Assembly (NCBI GenBank): GCA_963726065.1
Contig: CAVSAU010000002.1
Coordinates: 62,001 to 126,000 of the forward strand
Source of the DNA: Neomesorhizobium sp963726065
Lineage (GTDB): Bacteria; Pseudomonadota; Alphaproteobacteria; Rhizobiales; Rhizobiaceae
Reading direction: 5' to 3'
Length of the DNA stretch: 64,000 bases
How positions within the stretch are numbered: the stretch's first letter is position 1; each line of letters opens with the position of its first letter. The position numbers and the translations under genes were made by a program. Below, piece by piece: positions 8,344 to 16,809 of this stretch. Below the pieces are notes generated by a model, which did no database searches, was not told where the DNA came from, and saw only the letters and a program-made list of their open reading frames with translations.

Positions 8344-9342
8344 GTGGGCTCTCTCAGAATCGAAAATGTGAAGAAAAGCTTCGGCAAGGTCGACGTGCTG
8401 AAAGGCATCGACCTGGAGGTTGGGGATGGCGAATTTGTCGTCTTCGTCGGCCCTTCAGGCTGCGGCAAGTCCACGCTGTTGCGCATTATTGCCGGGCTGG
8501 AGGATCTCACCGCGGGCGACGTAAAGATCGATGGCGAGAAGGTCGACCATGTGCCGCCAGCCAAGCGCGGCATCGCCATGGTGTTCCAGACCTACGCGCT
8601 CTATCCGCACCTTTCGGTGCGCAACAACATGGGCTTGGGGCTGAAGCAGGCGGGAACGCCGGCAGCCGAGATCGAGAAGCGCATCGCCGCGTCGTCGGCG
8701 ATGCTGTCGCTTGAGCCCTATCTGGAGCGGAGGCCGGCCGAGCTTTCAGGTGGACAGCGCCAGCGCGTCGCCATCGGCCGGGCGCTCGTGCGCGAGCCGA
8801 AACTGTTCCTGTTCGACGAGCCGCTTTCCAACCTCGATGCTGCATTGCGCGTCAACACGCGGCTAGAGATCGCGCAGCTGCACCGCCGGCTGAAGGCGAC
8901 GATGATCTATGTGACGCACGATCAGGTCGAGGCGATGACGCTGGCCGACAAGATCGTGGTGCTCAACGGCGGCCGGATCGAGCAGGTCGGCGGGCCTATG
9001 GAACTGTATAATTCACCGGCTAATGAATTCGTCGCCGGTTTCATCGGATCGCCGAAAATGAACTTCATCGACGGTGCTCGGCTCGGCGAAACCGCCAAGA
9101 CCATCGGCGTCAGGCCGGAGCACCTCACCGTGGACGCCAAGGCCGGCACGTGGAAAGGCACGGTCATTCATGCCGAACATCTCGGCGCCGATACCAATCT
9201 CTATATCGACACGGAAAAGGCGGGGCTGCTGACGGTGCGCATCTTCGGCGTCTACAACGCCGAACCCGGCGCGACGGTTTACGCGACACCGGAGCCGGGC
9301 AAGACCTACCGGTTTGGCGCCGACGGCAAAGCCATGGCATAA
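8344..9342 (+). CDS. Sugar ABC transporter ATP-binding protein (MsmK/UgpC type)
   Basis: 332 aa from the GTG at 8344; the N-terminus VGSLRIENVKKSFG is standard, whereas the upstream in-frame ATG gives an atypical leader. Walker A is GPSGCGKST, Q-loop FQTYALYPH, signature LSGGQRQRVAIGRAL, Walker B FLFDEPLSNLD and switch VTHDQVEAMT. A short MalK-like TOBE domain follows. It energises the importer encoded at 3999-7254. It may serve several importers, as MsmK-type ATPases can, since aglK is very similar. Confidence 0.9.
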   Translation: MGSLRIENVKKSFGKVDVLKGIDLEVGDGEFVVFVGPSGCGKSTLLRIIAGLEDLTAGDVKIDGEKVDHVPPAKRGIAMVFQTYALYPHLSVRNNMGLGLKQAGTPAAEIEKRIAASSAMLSLEPYLERRPAELSGGQRQRVAIGRALVREPKLFLFDEPLSNLDAALRVNTRLEIAQLHRRLKATMIYVTHDQVEAMTLADKIVVLNGGRIEQVGGPMELYNSPANEFVAGFIGSPKMNFIDGARLGETAKTIGVRPEHLTVDAKAGTWKGTVIHAEHLGADTNLYIDTEKAGLLTVRIFGVYNAEPGATVYATPEPGKTYRFGADGKAMA

Positions 9343-9391
9343 CCTCATTGCTGTTACGCTGCGTGGCCGGGCAGCGGCGGTGGTGGATGCG

Positions 9392-10606
9392 ATGGACGAT
9401 AAGAGTATCAATGAAATAGCCGACTGGCTTGTCGCACGCGGCCTTGCTGGCGACGACGAGATTTCGCTGCTGCACGGCTTCTGCGATCGCTGCGTCGCGG
9501 CGGGTGCGGCCCTGACGCGCGGCGTCATCATCATCGATACGCTGCATCCGGTCTATGAGGGCCGCGCGTTCTTCTGGGCCGGTGACAAGCAGCTCGAGAC
9601 GATCGTCTCCGAATACGGGCCGAGCGAGGAGGGCGACAATGTCGAAGGGTGGCACCGCAGCCCCTTCTATTGTCTCCTCCAATCCGGTGAAAGCGAAATG
9701 CGCCGCCGGCTGGAAGCCGGCGAGACCGAGGGCTTCAACGTTCTCGACGAATTGCGGTTGGAGGGGCAGACGGACTACCTGGCGCTGGTACAGCGGTTCG
9801 ACCGCGAGGCGGCGATCGGCGAAATGGATTGTTTTCTCTCGCGCTGGCTGACGGCGCGTCCGGGCGGCTTCAGCAACGAAGAGCTGGCCGCGCTGCGACG
9901 CCTGGTGCCCATGCTCGGTCTGGCCGTCAAATCGGCATCTCTCGCGCGGGTCGCCGAGTCGCTTGTCGAAGCCTATCTCGGCCGCGACGCCGGGCGGCGC
10001 GTGCTGCAGGGCAAGATGTCGCGCGGGATCGTTGAGAAGATAAACGCGGTTATCTGGTTTTCCGACATGCAAGGCTACACCGCGCTGTCGGAGACCATTG
10101 AATCCAATCAGCTCATTCCGCTTCTGGACGACTATGCCGAAGTTGTGATTTCGGCAATTCACAGCGCCGGCGGCGATGTGCTGAAACTGATGGCCGACGG
10201 CGTGCTGGCCATCTTTACCGCGGACGACCCAGCCACCGCCTGCCGGGCGGCGCTGCGGGCCGAAGCCGATCTGAGATCGAGGCTCAGGGAACTCAAAGAG
10301 CGAAGGGCGTCGGCTGGCCATCCGTTCAGCTCAATCTATCTCGGCCTTCACATAGGCGACGTCTTCTACGGCAATATCGGCAGCAAGGACCGGCTCGACT
10401 TCACCGTCGTCGGGCAGGCGGTGAACGAGGCAAGCCGCATCGCCACGATGTGCCGTTCGGCCGACCGCGACGTGCTTTTTTCGTCGGAATTCAAGGCATC
10501 GCTGCCGGAAGCGGAGCGGCCGATCCTGGTTTCGGTCGGCCGCTATGCGTTGCGGGGCGTCGCGCGGATGCAGGAGCTTTTCACACGCGACCGCGAACTG
10601 GGTTAG
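9392..10606 (+). CDS. Class III adenylate/guanylate cyclase
   Basis: 404 aa from the ATG at 9392. The first ~210 residues form a soluble alpha-helical domain with no motif I can name. The cyclase homology domain runs from about 215 to 385: FSDMQGYTALSE carries the first metal-binding Asp, KLMADGVLAIF the second, and DRLDFTVVGQAVNEASRI the base-recognition Asp and the transition-state Asn/Arg. It should make cAMP (Asp in the LDFT position favours adenine), in the cytosol, as there is no membrane segment. It lies 49 nt after the ATPase but need not belong to that operon. Its stop lies in the repeat at 10604-10656. Confidence 0.85.
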   Translation: MDDKSINEIADWLVARGLAGDDEISLLHGFCDRCVAAGAALTRGVIIIDTLHPVYEGRAFFWAGDKQLETIVSEYGPSEEGDNVEGWHRSPFYCLLQSGESEMRRRLEAGETEGFNVLDELRLEGQTDYLALVQRFDREAAIGEMDCFLSRWLTARPGGFSNEELAALRRLVPMLGLAVKSASLARVAESLVEAYLGRDAGRRVLQGKMSRGIVEKINAVIWFSDMQGYTALSETIESNQLIPLLDDYAEVVISAIHSAGGDVLKLMADGVLAIFTADDPATACRAALRAEADLRSRLRELKERRASAGHPFSSIYLGLHIGDVFYGNIGSKDRLDFTVVGQAVNEASRIATMCRSADRDVLFSSEFKASLPEAERPILVSVGRYALRGVARMQELFTRDRELG

Positions 10607-10656
10607 AGCGTTTCCAGGAAAAGTGCGCAGCGGTTTTCCGGTTCGGAAACGCGCTA
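10604..10656. repeat. Rhizobial-type palindromic repeat at a convergent gene junction
   Basis: Left arm TAGAGCGTTTCC (10604-10615) pairs with right arm GGAAACGCGCTA (10645-10656) with one mismatch, and there is a further internal GGAAAA/TTTTCC pairing. The left TAG is the stop codon of the cyclase, and the right-hand CTA is the TAG stop codon of the opposing hydrolase. It may also act as a bidirectional terminator. Similar short palindromes are common between genes of Mesorhizobium relatives (family knowledge, from memory). Confidence 0.7.
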
Positions 10657-11499
10657 TGCGTCGGCCTTGACCTGCTGGCGCTGGCTGCCGAGGCCTTCGA
10701 CACCGAGTTCGACCACATCGCCGGCCTTCAGATAGAGCGGCGGCTTCATGCCCATGCCCACGCCGGGGGGCGTGCCCGTGGAAATGATATCGCCAGGCTG
10801 CAACGACATGAACTGGCTGAGATAGGAGACCAGGAACGCCGCGCCATAGACCATGGTCTTGGTGGAGCCGTCCTGCATGGTCTTTCCGTTGACCTTCAGC
10901 CACATTGCGAGGTTCTGCGGGTCCTTCACCTCGTCCTTGGTCACCAGCCACGGGCCAGTCGGGCCGAACGTGTCGCAGCTCTTGCCCTTGGTCCATTGGC
11001 CGGAGCGCTCGGTCTGGAAGGCGCGCTCGCTGACATCGTGCACGGTGCAATAGCCGGCGACATAGTTTAGCGCGTCCGCCTCGCTGACGTATTTCGCCGA
11101 CTTGCCGATGACGACGCCGAGCTCCACTTCCCAGTCGGTCTTCTTGGAACCGCGTGGGATGAGAAGATCGTCGTTTGGGCCGACGATCGCCGAGGTGGCC
11201 TTCATGAAGATGATAGGCTCAGGCGGCACGGTGGCTCCGGTCTCGGCGGCATGGTCGGAGTAGTTGAGGCCGATGCAGATGAATTTGCCGGTGCCGGCGA
11301 CGCATGGACCGATGCGGGGATTGCCGCGCACTGCCGGCAGCGATGCCGGATCGAGTTTGGCGAGCTTCTTGAGGGCCGTCGGCGCCAGCACCGCGCCTGC
11401 AATGTCGCTCACATGTCCGGACAGATCGCGGATCTTTCCCTGACTATCAATCAGGCCGGGTTTTTCCGAGCCTGCTTTGCCATAACGCACCAGTTTCAC
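10654..11499 (-). CDS. Fumarylacetoacetate hydrolase (FAH) family protein
   Basis: 281 aa from the GTG at 11499 with GGGAG upstream (MKLVRYGKAG); a longer ORF start is not supported. The FAH core contains CIGLNYSDHAAE, the acidic metal-site motif DWEVELGVVIG, and GTPPGVGMGMKPP. Members hydrolyse or decarboxylate 2,4-dioxo acids, or act as ureidoglycolate lyase-like or 2-keto-3-deoxy sugar acid enzymes. It is divergent from an IclR regulator, which probably controls it. The substrate is unknown; an acidic intermediate of sugar or aromatic breakdown is likely. Confidence 0.85.
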   Translation of the reverse strand: MKLVRYGKAGSEKPGLIDSQGKIRDLSGHVSDIAGAVLAPTALKKLAKLDPASLPAVRGNPRIGPCVAGTGKFICIGLNYSDHAAETGATVPPEPIIFMKATSAIVGPNDDLLIPRGSKKTDWEVELGVVIGKSAKYVSEADALNYVAGYCTVHDVSERAFQTERSGQWTKGKSCDTFGPTGPWLVTKDEVKDPQNLAMWLKVNGKTMQDGSTKTMVYGAAFLVSYLSQFMSLQPGDIISTGTPPGVGMGMKPPLYLKAGDVVELGVEGLGSQRQQVKADA

Positions 11500-11537
11500 G
11501 TCAGAAAACTCCCTTTGTCGTAGTCGGTTCGCCTGGG

Positions 11538-11570
11538 GCGGAATGCATTCGGGTTGACCGGGCATTCCGC
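11538..11570. promoter_or_regulatory. Inverted repeat in the FAH/IclR divergent promoter region
   Basis: GCGGAATGC (11538-11546) and GCATTCCGC (11562-11570) are perfect 9 bp arms 15 bp apart, starting 39 nt upstream of the FAH start. It could be an IclR-family operator or a leader hairpin. The rest of the 373 bp gap (11500-11872) holds no gene I can support. Confidence 0.35.
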
Positions 11571-11872
11571 TCTGTCTGATTGCTTTTAGCTGCATCGCGC
11601 GACGCCAGGTAATCCCACCTGGCTGCAAAAAATGCGCCACGAACATCGATTGCATAGGCCGGTCCCGCCGTACAGGTCTGGTCGCGCGTTAAAGGGCGCG
11701 TTCGGCGATTTCTTCCGGAATACACGGCGCCGGCGTTTCGCGTTACCCGTCTTGTTTCTATAAGCATTTGTATCCCTCACCGGCGCGCATGCTGTTTCCG
11801 GCGGGTTGCCTGATCTTGGCGCTCGTATATGGATGGCGGCCAGACGGGTGGCCGACGCGCGGAGAGAAGCCG

Positions 11873-12718
11873 ATGCCGGACGACGACGACTTGGACCGCT
11901 ACAGGGCGCCGGCCCTGGACAAAGGGCTGGACATACTGGAACTGCTGGCGGGCATCGATGGCGGCCTGACGCAGGCTGAGATCGCCAAACATCTCGGCCG
12001 CAGCCCGAACGAGTTCTACCGCATGCTCGACCGGCTGGTGCGGCGTGGCTACGTCACTCGGCTGGAGGGCGACCGCTTCACGCTGACGCTGAAACTTTTC
12101 GGCCTGGCGCAGTTCCACGCACCGGTGCGGCGCCTGGTTTCCTTCGCCACCCCCCTGATGCGCGAGCTTGCCCAGAGATCGAGGCAGGCCAATCACCTGG
12201 CGGTGTTCGACCGGGGCGCGGTGGTGGTGATCGCGCAGCAGGATGCGCCCGGCTACTGGGGCATTTCGATCCGGGTTGGCGCGCATATCAGCCTGTTGAA
12301 CACCGGCTCGGGCCATATCCTGCTCGCTTTCCGGTCGCCCGAGGAGCGCGCGATGATGTTGGCCGAACACGAACAGAACGCCGACGATCGCGGTCTGCTG
12401 GCCGACTTGGCGACGCGGCTCGACCAGATAAGCGAGCGTGGCTACGAGGTGATGGCGAGCCTGCAGACGGCGGGCGTGCACAACCTTTCGGCTCCTGTCG
12501 TCGGGCCGGACGGCAAGTCTATCGCCGCGCTCACCTGCCCATATCTGGCGCCCACTAATCAACCTGATGCCCCGAGCATAGAGCAGACCATCGATATGGT
12601 GATGGAAACCGCAGCGCGGCTTTCGGTACTGGCGGGAAGCAAAGCCGGCCCAGAGCTGACGACGATCGCATGCGTGGGAGCGGCCTTCAGTCGCCGTAAG
12701 GCACCCAGACGTTCTTGA
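11873..12718 (+). CDS. IclR-family transcriptional regulator
   Basis: 281 aa from the ATG at 11873 (GGAGAGAAG upstream). The N-terminal winged helix (about residues 10-75) reads ALDKGLDILELLAG ... TQAEIAKHLGRSPNEFYRMLDRLVRRGYV, and the C-terminal IclR effector domain (about 95-265) contains ISLLNTGSGHILLAF. It is divergent from the FAH gene and convergent with the aldehyde dehydrogenase, whose stop overlaps its last ~30 nt. It probably represses or activates the FAH gene in response to a small acid. Confidence 0.85.
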   Translation: MPDDDDLDRYRAPALDKGLDILELLAGIDGGLTQAEIAKHLGRSPNEFYRMLDRLVRRGYVTRLEGDRFTLTLKLFGLAQFHAPVRRLVSFATPLMRELAQRSRQANHLAVFDRGAVVVIAQQDAPGYWGISIRVGAHISLLNTGSGHILLAFRSPEERAMMLAEHEQNADDRGLLADLATRLDQISERGYEVMASLQTAGVHNLSAPVVGPDGKSIAALTCPYLAPTNQPDAPSIEQTIDMVMETAARLSVLAGSKAGPELTTIACVGAAFSRRKAPRRS

Positions 12719-15062
12719 CCTCCACCGCCTTGCGCAGCAGCGCCTCCGGCGACCAGGGCCCATTGTCCCAGTCAACAGCGCGGCCATTGCCGGTGGAGAC
12801 GCGCTTCAAATTGCCGACCGACTCCGCTTCCGCCTGCTTGCAGGTATCGGCATCGGCGATCACCCAAAGCCCATCGACATCGTCGTGTTTGGCCAGCACG
12901 GCCGACAGCTCGGCGCTGCGGCCGGTGACGATGTTGATGGCGCCAGCGGGCAGGTCGGAATATTCGATGACCTGGTAAAGGTCGGTGGCGAGCAAGGGAT
13001 AGCGTGCCGAGGGCACAGCGACGACCGTATTGCCCATCGCAAGCGCGGGCGCGACCAGCGAGATCAACGCAAGCAGCGGCGCTTCGTCCGGCGCTACGAT
13101 GCCGACGACGCCAACCGGTTCGTGCAGCGCCAGCGTCACGGCGCGGGCCGGAGGCTGATGTACACGGCCTTCGAATTTGTCGGCCATACCGGCATGCTCG
13201 AACAGCCGCTCGACAGAGGCGTCGACTTCGGCGCGGGCGGCCTTGGGCGATGCCCCGGTGAGTTGGCTGATCCTTGCTGCGAATTCGTCGGCGCGGCCTG
13301 AAAGGTTTTCCGCCAGGTAATAGAGGACCTGGCTGCGGTTGTAGGCTGTCGCCTCGCCCCAGCTTTTCGATGCGGCGCGCGCGGCCGACACCGCGTCGCG
13401 TATGTCCTTGCGGTTGCCGAGGCCGACTTCGCCGACAAGCTTTCCCTTCCGGTCGGCGACAGCGAAAGAATAGTTGCCGTCGGGGCGCACCTGCTTGCCG
13501 CCGATGAAGAGTTTCGGCGTGCGGTCGATAAATGGCGCCTCGCCGTCGATGCGGATTTCAGGCTGGGCCGACGGCTTGAGGACGGCGCCGGCTGGCGCGA
13601 TCTTCAACGCAAGATATTCGAGCATGCCTTCGCGGCCGCCCTCGCGGCCGAAGCCGCTTTCGCGGTAGCCGCCGAAACCGCAGGCGGCGTCGAACATATT
13701 GGTGCCGTTGACCCAGACGACGCCGGCCTTGAGTTGTGGCGCGACATGCAGGGCCAGGTTGATGTTTTCGCTCCACACTGACGCGGCAAGGCCATAACGG
13801 GTGTTGTTGGCGAGTTCGACGGCTTCTTCGGTGTTGCGGAATGTCATGGCCGCCAGGACGGGTCCGAACACCTCTTCCTGGGCAAGGATGTTAGCCGGCG
13901 AAACACCGGTCGCCAAGGTGGGCGGATAGAAGTAGCCGGAGGACGGAAGTGGGTTGTCGGGTTGCCAGCAGACAGCGCCCTGGCGAGCGCCTTGCTCGAC
14001 CAGCCCGCTGACCCGGGCGCGCTGCACGGCAGCGACGAGCGGGCCGATATCGGTGTTCTTGTCGAGCGGGCTGCCGAGACGAAGCTGGCTCATGCGGGTC
14101 CGGATCTTGGCAAACAGCGCCTCGGCAACGCCCTCCTGAACCAGCAGGCGTGAGCCGGCGCAACATACCTGGCCCTGGTTGAACCAGATGCCGTCGACAA
14201 GGCCTTCCACCGCGCTGTCGAGATCGGCGTCCTCGAAGACGACGAAGGCCGACTTGCCGCCGAGCTCCAGCGACAGTTTTTTGCCGCTGCCGGCAGTCGC
14301 CTTGCGGATGATCTTTCCCACCTCCGACGAGCCGGTGAAGGCGATCTTGTCGACATCGGCGTGATTGACGATCGTCGCGCCCGCATCCGGGCCGCCCGGC
14401 ACGATGTTGACAACGCCCTTCGGTACGCCGGCCTTCTCGCAGATTTCGGCGAACAGGATGGCGGTAAGCGGCGTGAATTCGGCCGGCTTCAGCACGACAG
14501 TGCAGCCGGCTGCGAGCGCCGGCGCGATCTTCCAGGCGAGCATCAGAAGCGGAAAGTTCCACGGAATGATCTGACCGACGACCCCGGCGGCCTTGTGGCC
14601 CGGGAATTCCCTGTCCAGCATTTGCGCCCAGCCGGCATGGTGGATGAAGTGGCGGATCGCAAGCGGCACGTCGATGTCGCGGCTCTCGCGGATCGGCTTG
14701 CCGTTGTCGAGTGATTCCAGTACCGCGAACAGGCGCTGGTGACGCTGCATGGCGCGGCCTATCGCATAAAGCACGCGGGCGCGGGCATAGCCGGACGTTG
14801 CCTGCCACTTCGGCAGCGCCCTGCGTGCGGCAGCCACGGCAGCGCCGATATCGGCGTCACCTGCGTCGGATATCTTTGCAAGCTGCTTGCCGGTCGCGGG
14901 ATCTTCCGTGGCGAAAGTCTTGCCGCTTGCCGCGGCGCGCCATTCGCCGGCGATGAACAGCGCTTTCGAGAAATCTCGGCCAGCCAGCCAGGCGTCCGCC
15001 TCGTTGCGGGCTTCGGGAGCCGCGCCGTAGTCCATCGCCTCGTATCGCTGCAGGATGTTCAA
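12687..15062 (-). CDS. Two-domain aldehyde dehydrogenase, ALDH16 type
   Basis: 791 aa from a TTG at 15062 with GGGGAG about 9 nt upstream; an ATG at 15035 is the alternative. Residues ~1-480 are a complete ALDH: E266 in LELGGK and nucleophile C300 in FNQGQVCCAGSR. Residues ~500-790 are a second ALDH-like domain (LFIGGKQVRPDG, PVGVVGIVAPDEAPLLALISL) in which the Cys segment is replaced by SVGNLKRVSTGNG, so no catalytic Cys remains. This active-plus-pseudo-domain build and length match the ALDH16 family. It lies 23 nt downstream of deoC, so it probably oxidises the acetaldehyde that DeoC releases. Confidence 0.85.
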   Translation of the reverse strand: MNILQRYEAMDYGAAPEARNEADAWLAGRDFSKALFIAGEWRAAASGKTFATEDPATGKQLAKISDAGDADIGAAVAAARRALPKWQATSGYARARVLYAIGRAMQRHQRLFAVLESLDNGKPIRESRDIDVPLAIRHFIHHAGWAQMLDREFPGHKAAGVVGQIIPWNFPLLMLAWKIAPALAAGCTVVLKPAEFTPLTAILFAEICEKAGVPKGVVNIVPGGPDAGATIVNHADVDKIAFTGSSEVGKIIRKATAGSGKKLSLELGGKSAFVVFEDADLDSAVEGLVDGIWFNQGQVCCAGSRLLVQEGVAEALFAKIRTRMSQLRLGSPLDKNTDIGPLVAAVQRARVSGLVEQGARQGAVCWQPDNPLPSSGYFYPPTLATGVSPANILAQEEVFGPVLAAMTFRNTEEAVELANNTRYGLAASVWSENINLALHVAPQLKAGVVWVNGTNMFDAACGFGGYRESGFGREGGREGMLEYLALKIAPAGAVLKPSAQPEIRIDGEAPFIDRTPKLFIGGKQVRPDGNYSFAVADRKGKLVGEVGLGNRKDIRDAVSAARAASKSWGEATAYNRSQVLYYLAENLSGRADEFAARISQLTGASPKAARAEVDASVERLFEHAGMADKFEGRVHQPPARAVTLALHEPVGVVGIVAPDEAPLLALISLVAPALAMGNTVVAVPSARYPLLATDLYQVIEYSDLPAGAINIVTGRSAELSAVLAKHDDVDGLWVIADADTCKQAEAESVGNLKRVSTGNGRAVDWDNGPWSPEALLRKAVEVKNVWVPYGD

Positions 15063-15085
15063 AGCCAGATCTCCCCGAAGAATTC

Positions 15086-16141
15086 TCAAGCCATCGCGTG
15101 GCGATGATTGGCCGAATAGTGGCCGGTCAGGTGGTGTTCGAGCTGGCGCTCGATGTCGGTCAACAGGCTGGAGGCACCGAAGCGAAACAGCTCCGGCTCC
15201 AGCCACTGCCGGCCGAGCTCTTCCTTCATCAGCACCAGCCAGTCGAGCGCCGATTTGGCGGTCGAGATGCCGCCGGCCGGCTTGAAGCCGATGAGATAGC
15301 CAGTGCGGTCATGATAGGCGCGGATGGAACGCACCATGGCGAGGCCCACCGGCAGCGTGGCGTTGACGCTCTCCTTGCCGGTCGACGTCTTGACGAAATC
15401 GGCGCCCGCCATCATCGCCACCATCGAGGCAAGCATGACGTTGCGCAGCGTCGCCAGGTCGCCGGTGCCGAGGATGACCTTGAGATGCGCCTCGCCGCAG
15501 GCGGCGCGGAAAGCAACGATCTCGTCATAGAGTTCCTGCCATTTCGCGCCGAACACCAGGCCCCGTGGGATGACGACATCGATCTCGTCTGCGCCATCTG
15601 CAACCGATGCCTCGATCTCGGCGATGCGTGTCTTCAGCGGCGACAGGCCGTGCGGGAATGCGGTGGAGACGGCAGCCACATGGATGCCGGTGCCCATCAG
15701 CGCATCGACGGCCGTTGCGACGAACGGATGGTAGACGCACACAGCGGCTGGCCGGATGTGCGCCGCTGATATGCCGAGCCCGTCCACGATATCCTGGCGG
15801 AACGGACGGATGGCCTTGGCGCAGAGCCGGCGGACGCGTTCGTCGGTGTCATTGCTGTTCAAGGTGGTCAGATCCATCACTGAGACTGCGCGCAGCAGCC
15901 AGGCGGCTTGGTTATCGGCCTTGATGGAGCGGCGCTTGGTGAGACTTGCCACGCGGCGTTCCAGCGCCGAGCGATTGACATGGCGCATTGCCTCGAGCCA
16001 GCCAAGATCGAGCTCCATGCCAGGATTGCGCGCAATGCTGTGGCCGGACGCCTTTGGCGGGGTTGCAGCAGCGCGCGCGGGCAACGCTGTCACCGACGCG
16101 GCCTCCGCCGGCATGTCGGCAATGGCTTGCTTGCTGCTCAT
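15086..16141 (-). CDS. deoC: Deoxyribose-phosphate aldolase
   Basis: 351 aa from the ATG at 16141 with GAGGAGGAC upstream. DeoC cleaves 2-deoxyribose-5-P to glyceraldehyde-3-P and acetaldehyde. The Schiff-base lysine lies in DFVKTSTG; the supporting Asp is in EIDVVIPRG and the second Lys in GFKPAGGI. An N-terminal extension of about 50 residues rich in Ala/Pro precedes the TIM barrel, making it longer than the ~220-260 aa E. coli-type enzymes. It forms an operon with the ALDH16 gene for deoxynucleoside/deoxyribose use. A perfect 20 bp palindrome lies 160 nt upstream. Confidence 0.92.
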   Translation of the reverse strand: MSSKQAIADMPAEAASVTALPARAAATPPKASGHSIARNPGMELDLGWLEAMRHVNRSALERRVASLTKRRSIKADNQAAWLLRAVSVMDLTTLNSNDTDERVRRLCAKAIRPFRQDIVDGLGISAAHIRPAAVCVYHPFVATAVDALMGTGIHVAAVSTAFPHGLSPLKTRIAEIEASVADGADEIDVVIPRGLVFGAKWQELYDEIVAFRAACGEAHLKVILGTGDLATLRNVMLASMVAMMAGADFVKTSTGKESVNATLPVGLAMVRSIRAYHDRTGYLIGFKPAGGISTAKSALDWLVLMKEELGRQWLEPELFRFGASSLLTDIERQLEHHLTGHYSANHRHAMA

Positions 16142-16300
16142 ACGCCTGTCCTCCTCAAACGCCGGTGTCTTGTGGCACTTCCTGGCGGGTTTGCCCCCGA
16201 TTTTCGACCGGGTAGACAGACAGGATACCGCGCTAAGCCCGCCTGCACGAGTCCTGTCTCGGTGGTTTGATAAACGAAAACCGGCAGAGATGCAGCTGAA

Positions 16301-16320
16301 TTTTGACCGGATGGTCAAAA
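16301..16320. promoter_or_regulatory. Perfect palindromic operator candidate upstream of deoC
   Basis: TTTTGACCGGATGGTCAAAA: 8 bp arms TTTTGACC/GGTCAAAA around GGAT. It lies 160 nt before the deoC start and 58 nt before the ORF at 16378. Its form suits a TetR- or GntR-type dimer, but no such gene is adjacent. The rest of 16142-16377 has no gene I can support. Confidence 0.5.
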
Positions 16321-16377
16321 CAAGCAAGTCAGCTGCGGTCAACGCTTCCGTACAATGACCACGTGGGACAATGTCAG

Positions 16378-16775
16378 ATGGCCAAGGACGGATACGATTT
16401 CTGGGATAGCCTGCCGGTGCGATATCGGATCCCGACCGCATTCAAGGCCGCGAGCGCAATCGGATTGTTCTTCCTTGGTGATCCGGCCGGTCTCATCGTG
16501 ATCAAGACAGCGGCGGTTCCGCTGTACTTTCTTGCGAGCCGGGTCTCGGCGCGATCTTCACATCAACAGCCTCGCGGACACCCTGGATGCCGGTTTACAT
16601 CGAGCGTCAGTTTCTCGAGTCGCTGATCTTCATATGTTGGCTGACGATCTTCCTGTGGCGTCCGGACCTGTCGGCGACTCGGATCGTTGTTATTTTCCTG
16701 TTGGCGATAGTCTCGATGACCGTTGTCAGGATGCTGATCGACGCGTTCAGCGTCAAACGGAAGGCCGCCCGCTAG
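16378..16775 (+). CDS. Small hypothetical membrane protein (probable frameshift)
   Basis: Two overlapping open frames read as one protein if one missing base is restored near 16541-16548: 398 nt + 1 gives 132 aa. The first frame supplies MAKDGYDFWDSLPVRYRIPT and a hydrophobic stretch ending LYFLASR. The second continues LGAIFTSTASRTPWMPVYIE and two further membrane segments (FLESLIFICWLTIFLW; IVVIFLLAIVSMTVVRMLI), ending in a basic tail. I do not recognise the family. The continuity of hydropathy across the break is the main evidence that it is real. Confidence 0.4.
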
Positions 16776-16809
16776 GCATTTGACCTTTCAATACTGTAAG
16801 GAATGCGGC

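Noticed and set aside
11500..11872. A small gene in the FAH/IclR gap
   Set aside because: The short frames there lack a ribosome-binding site and any recognisable sequence feature.
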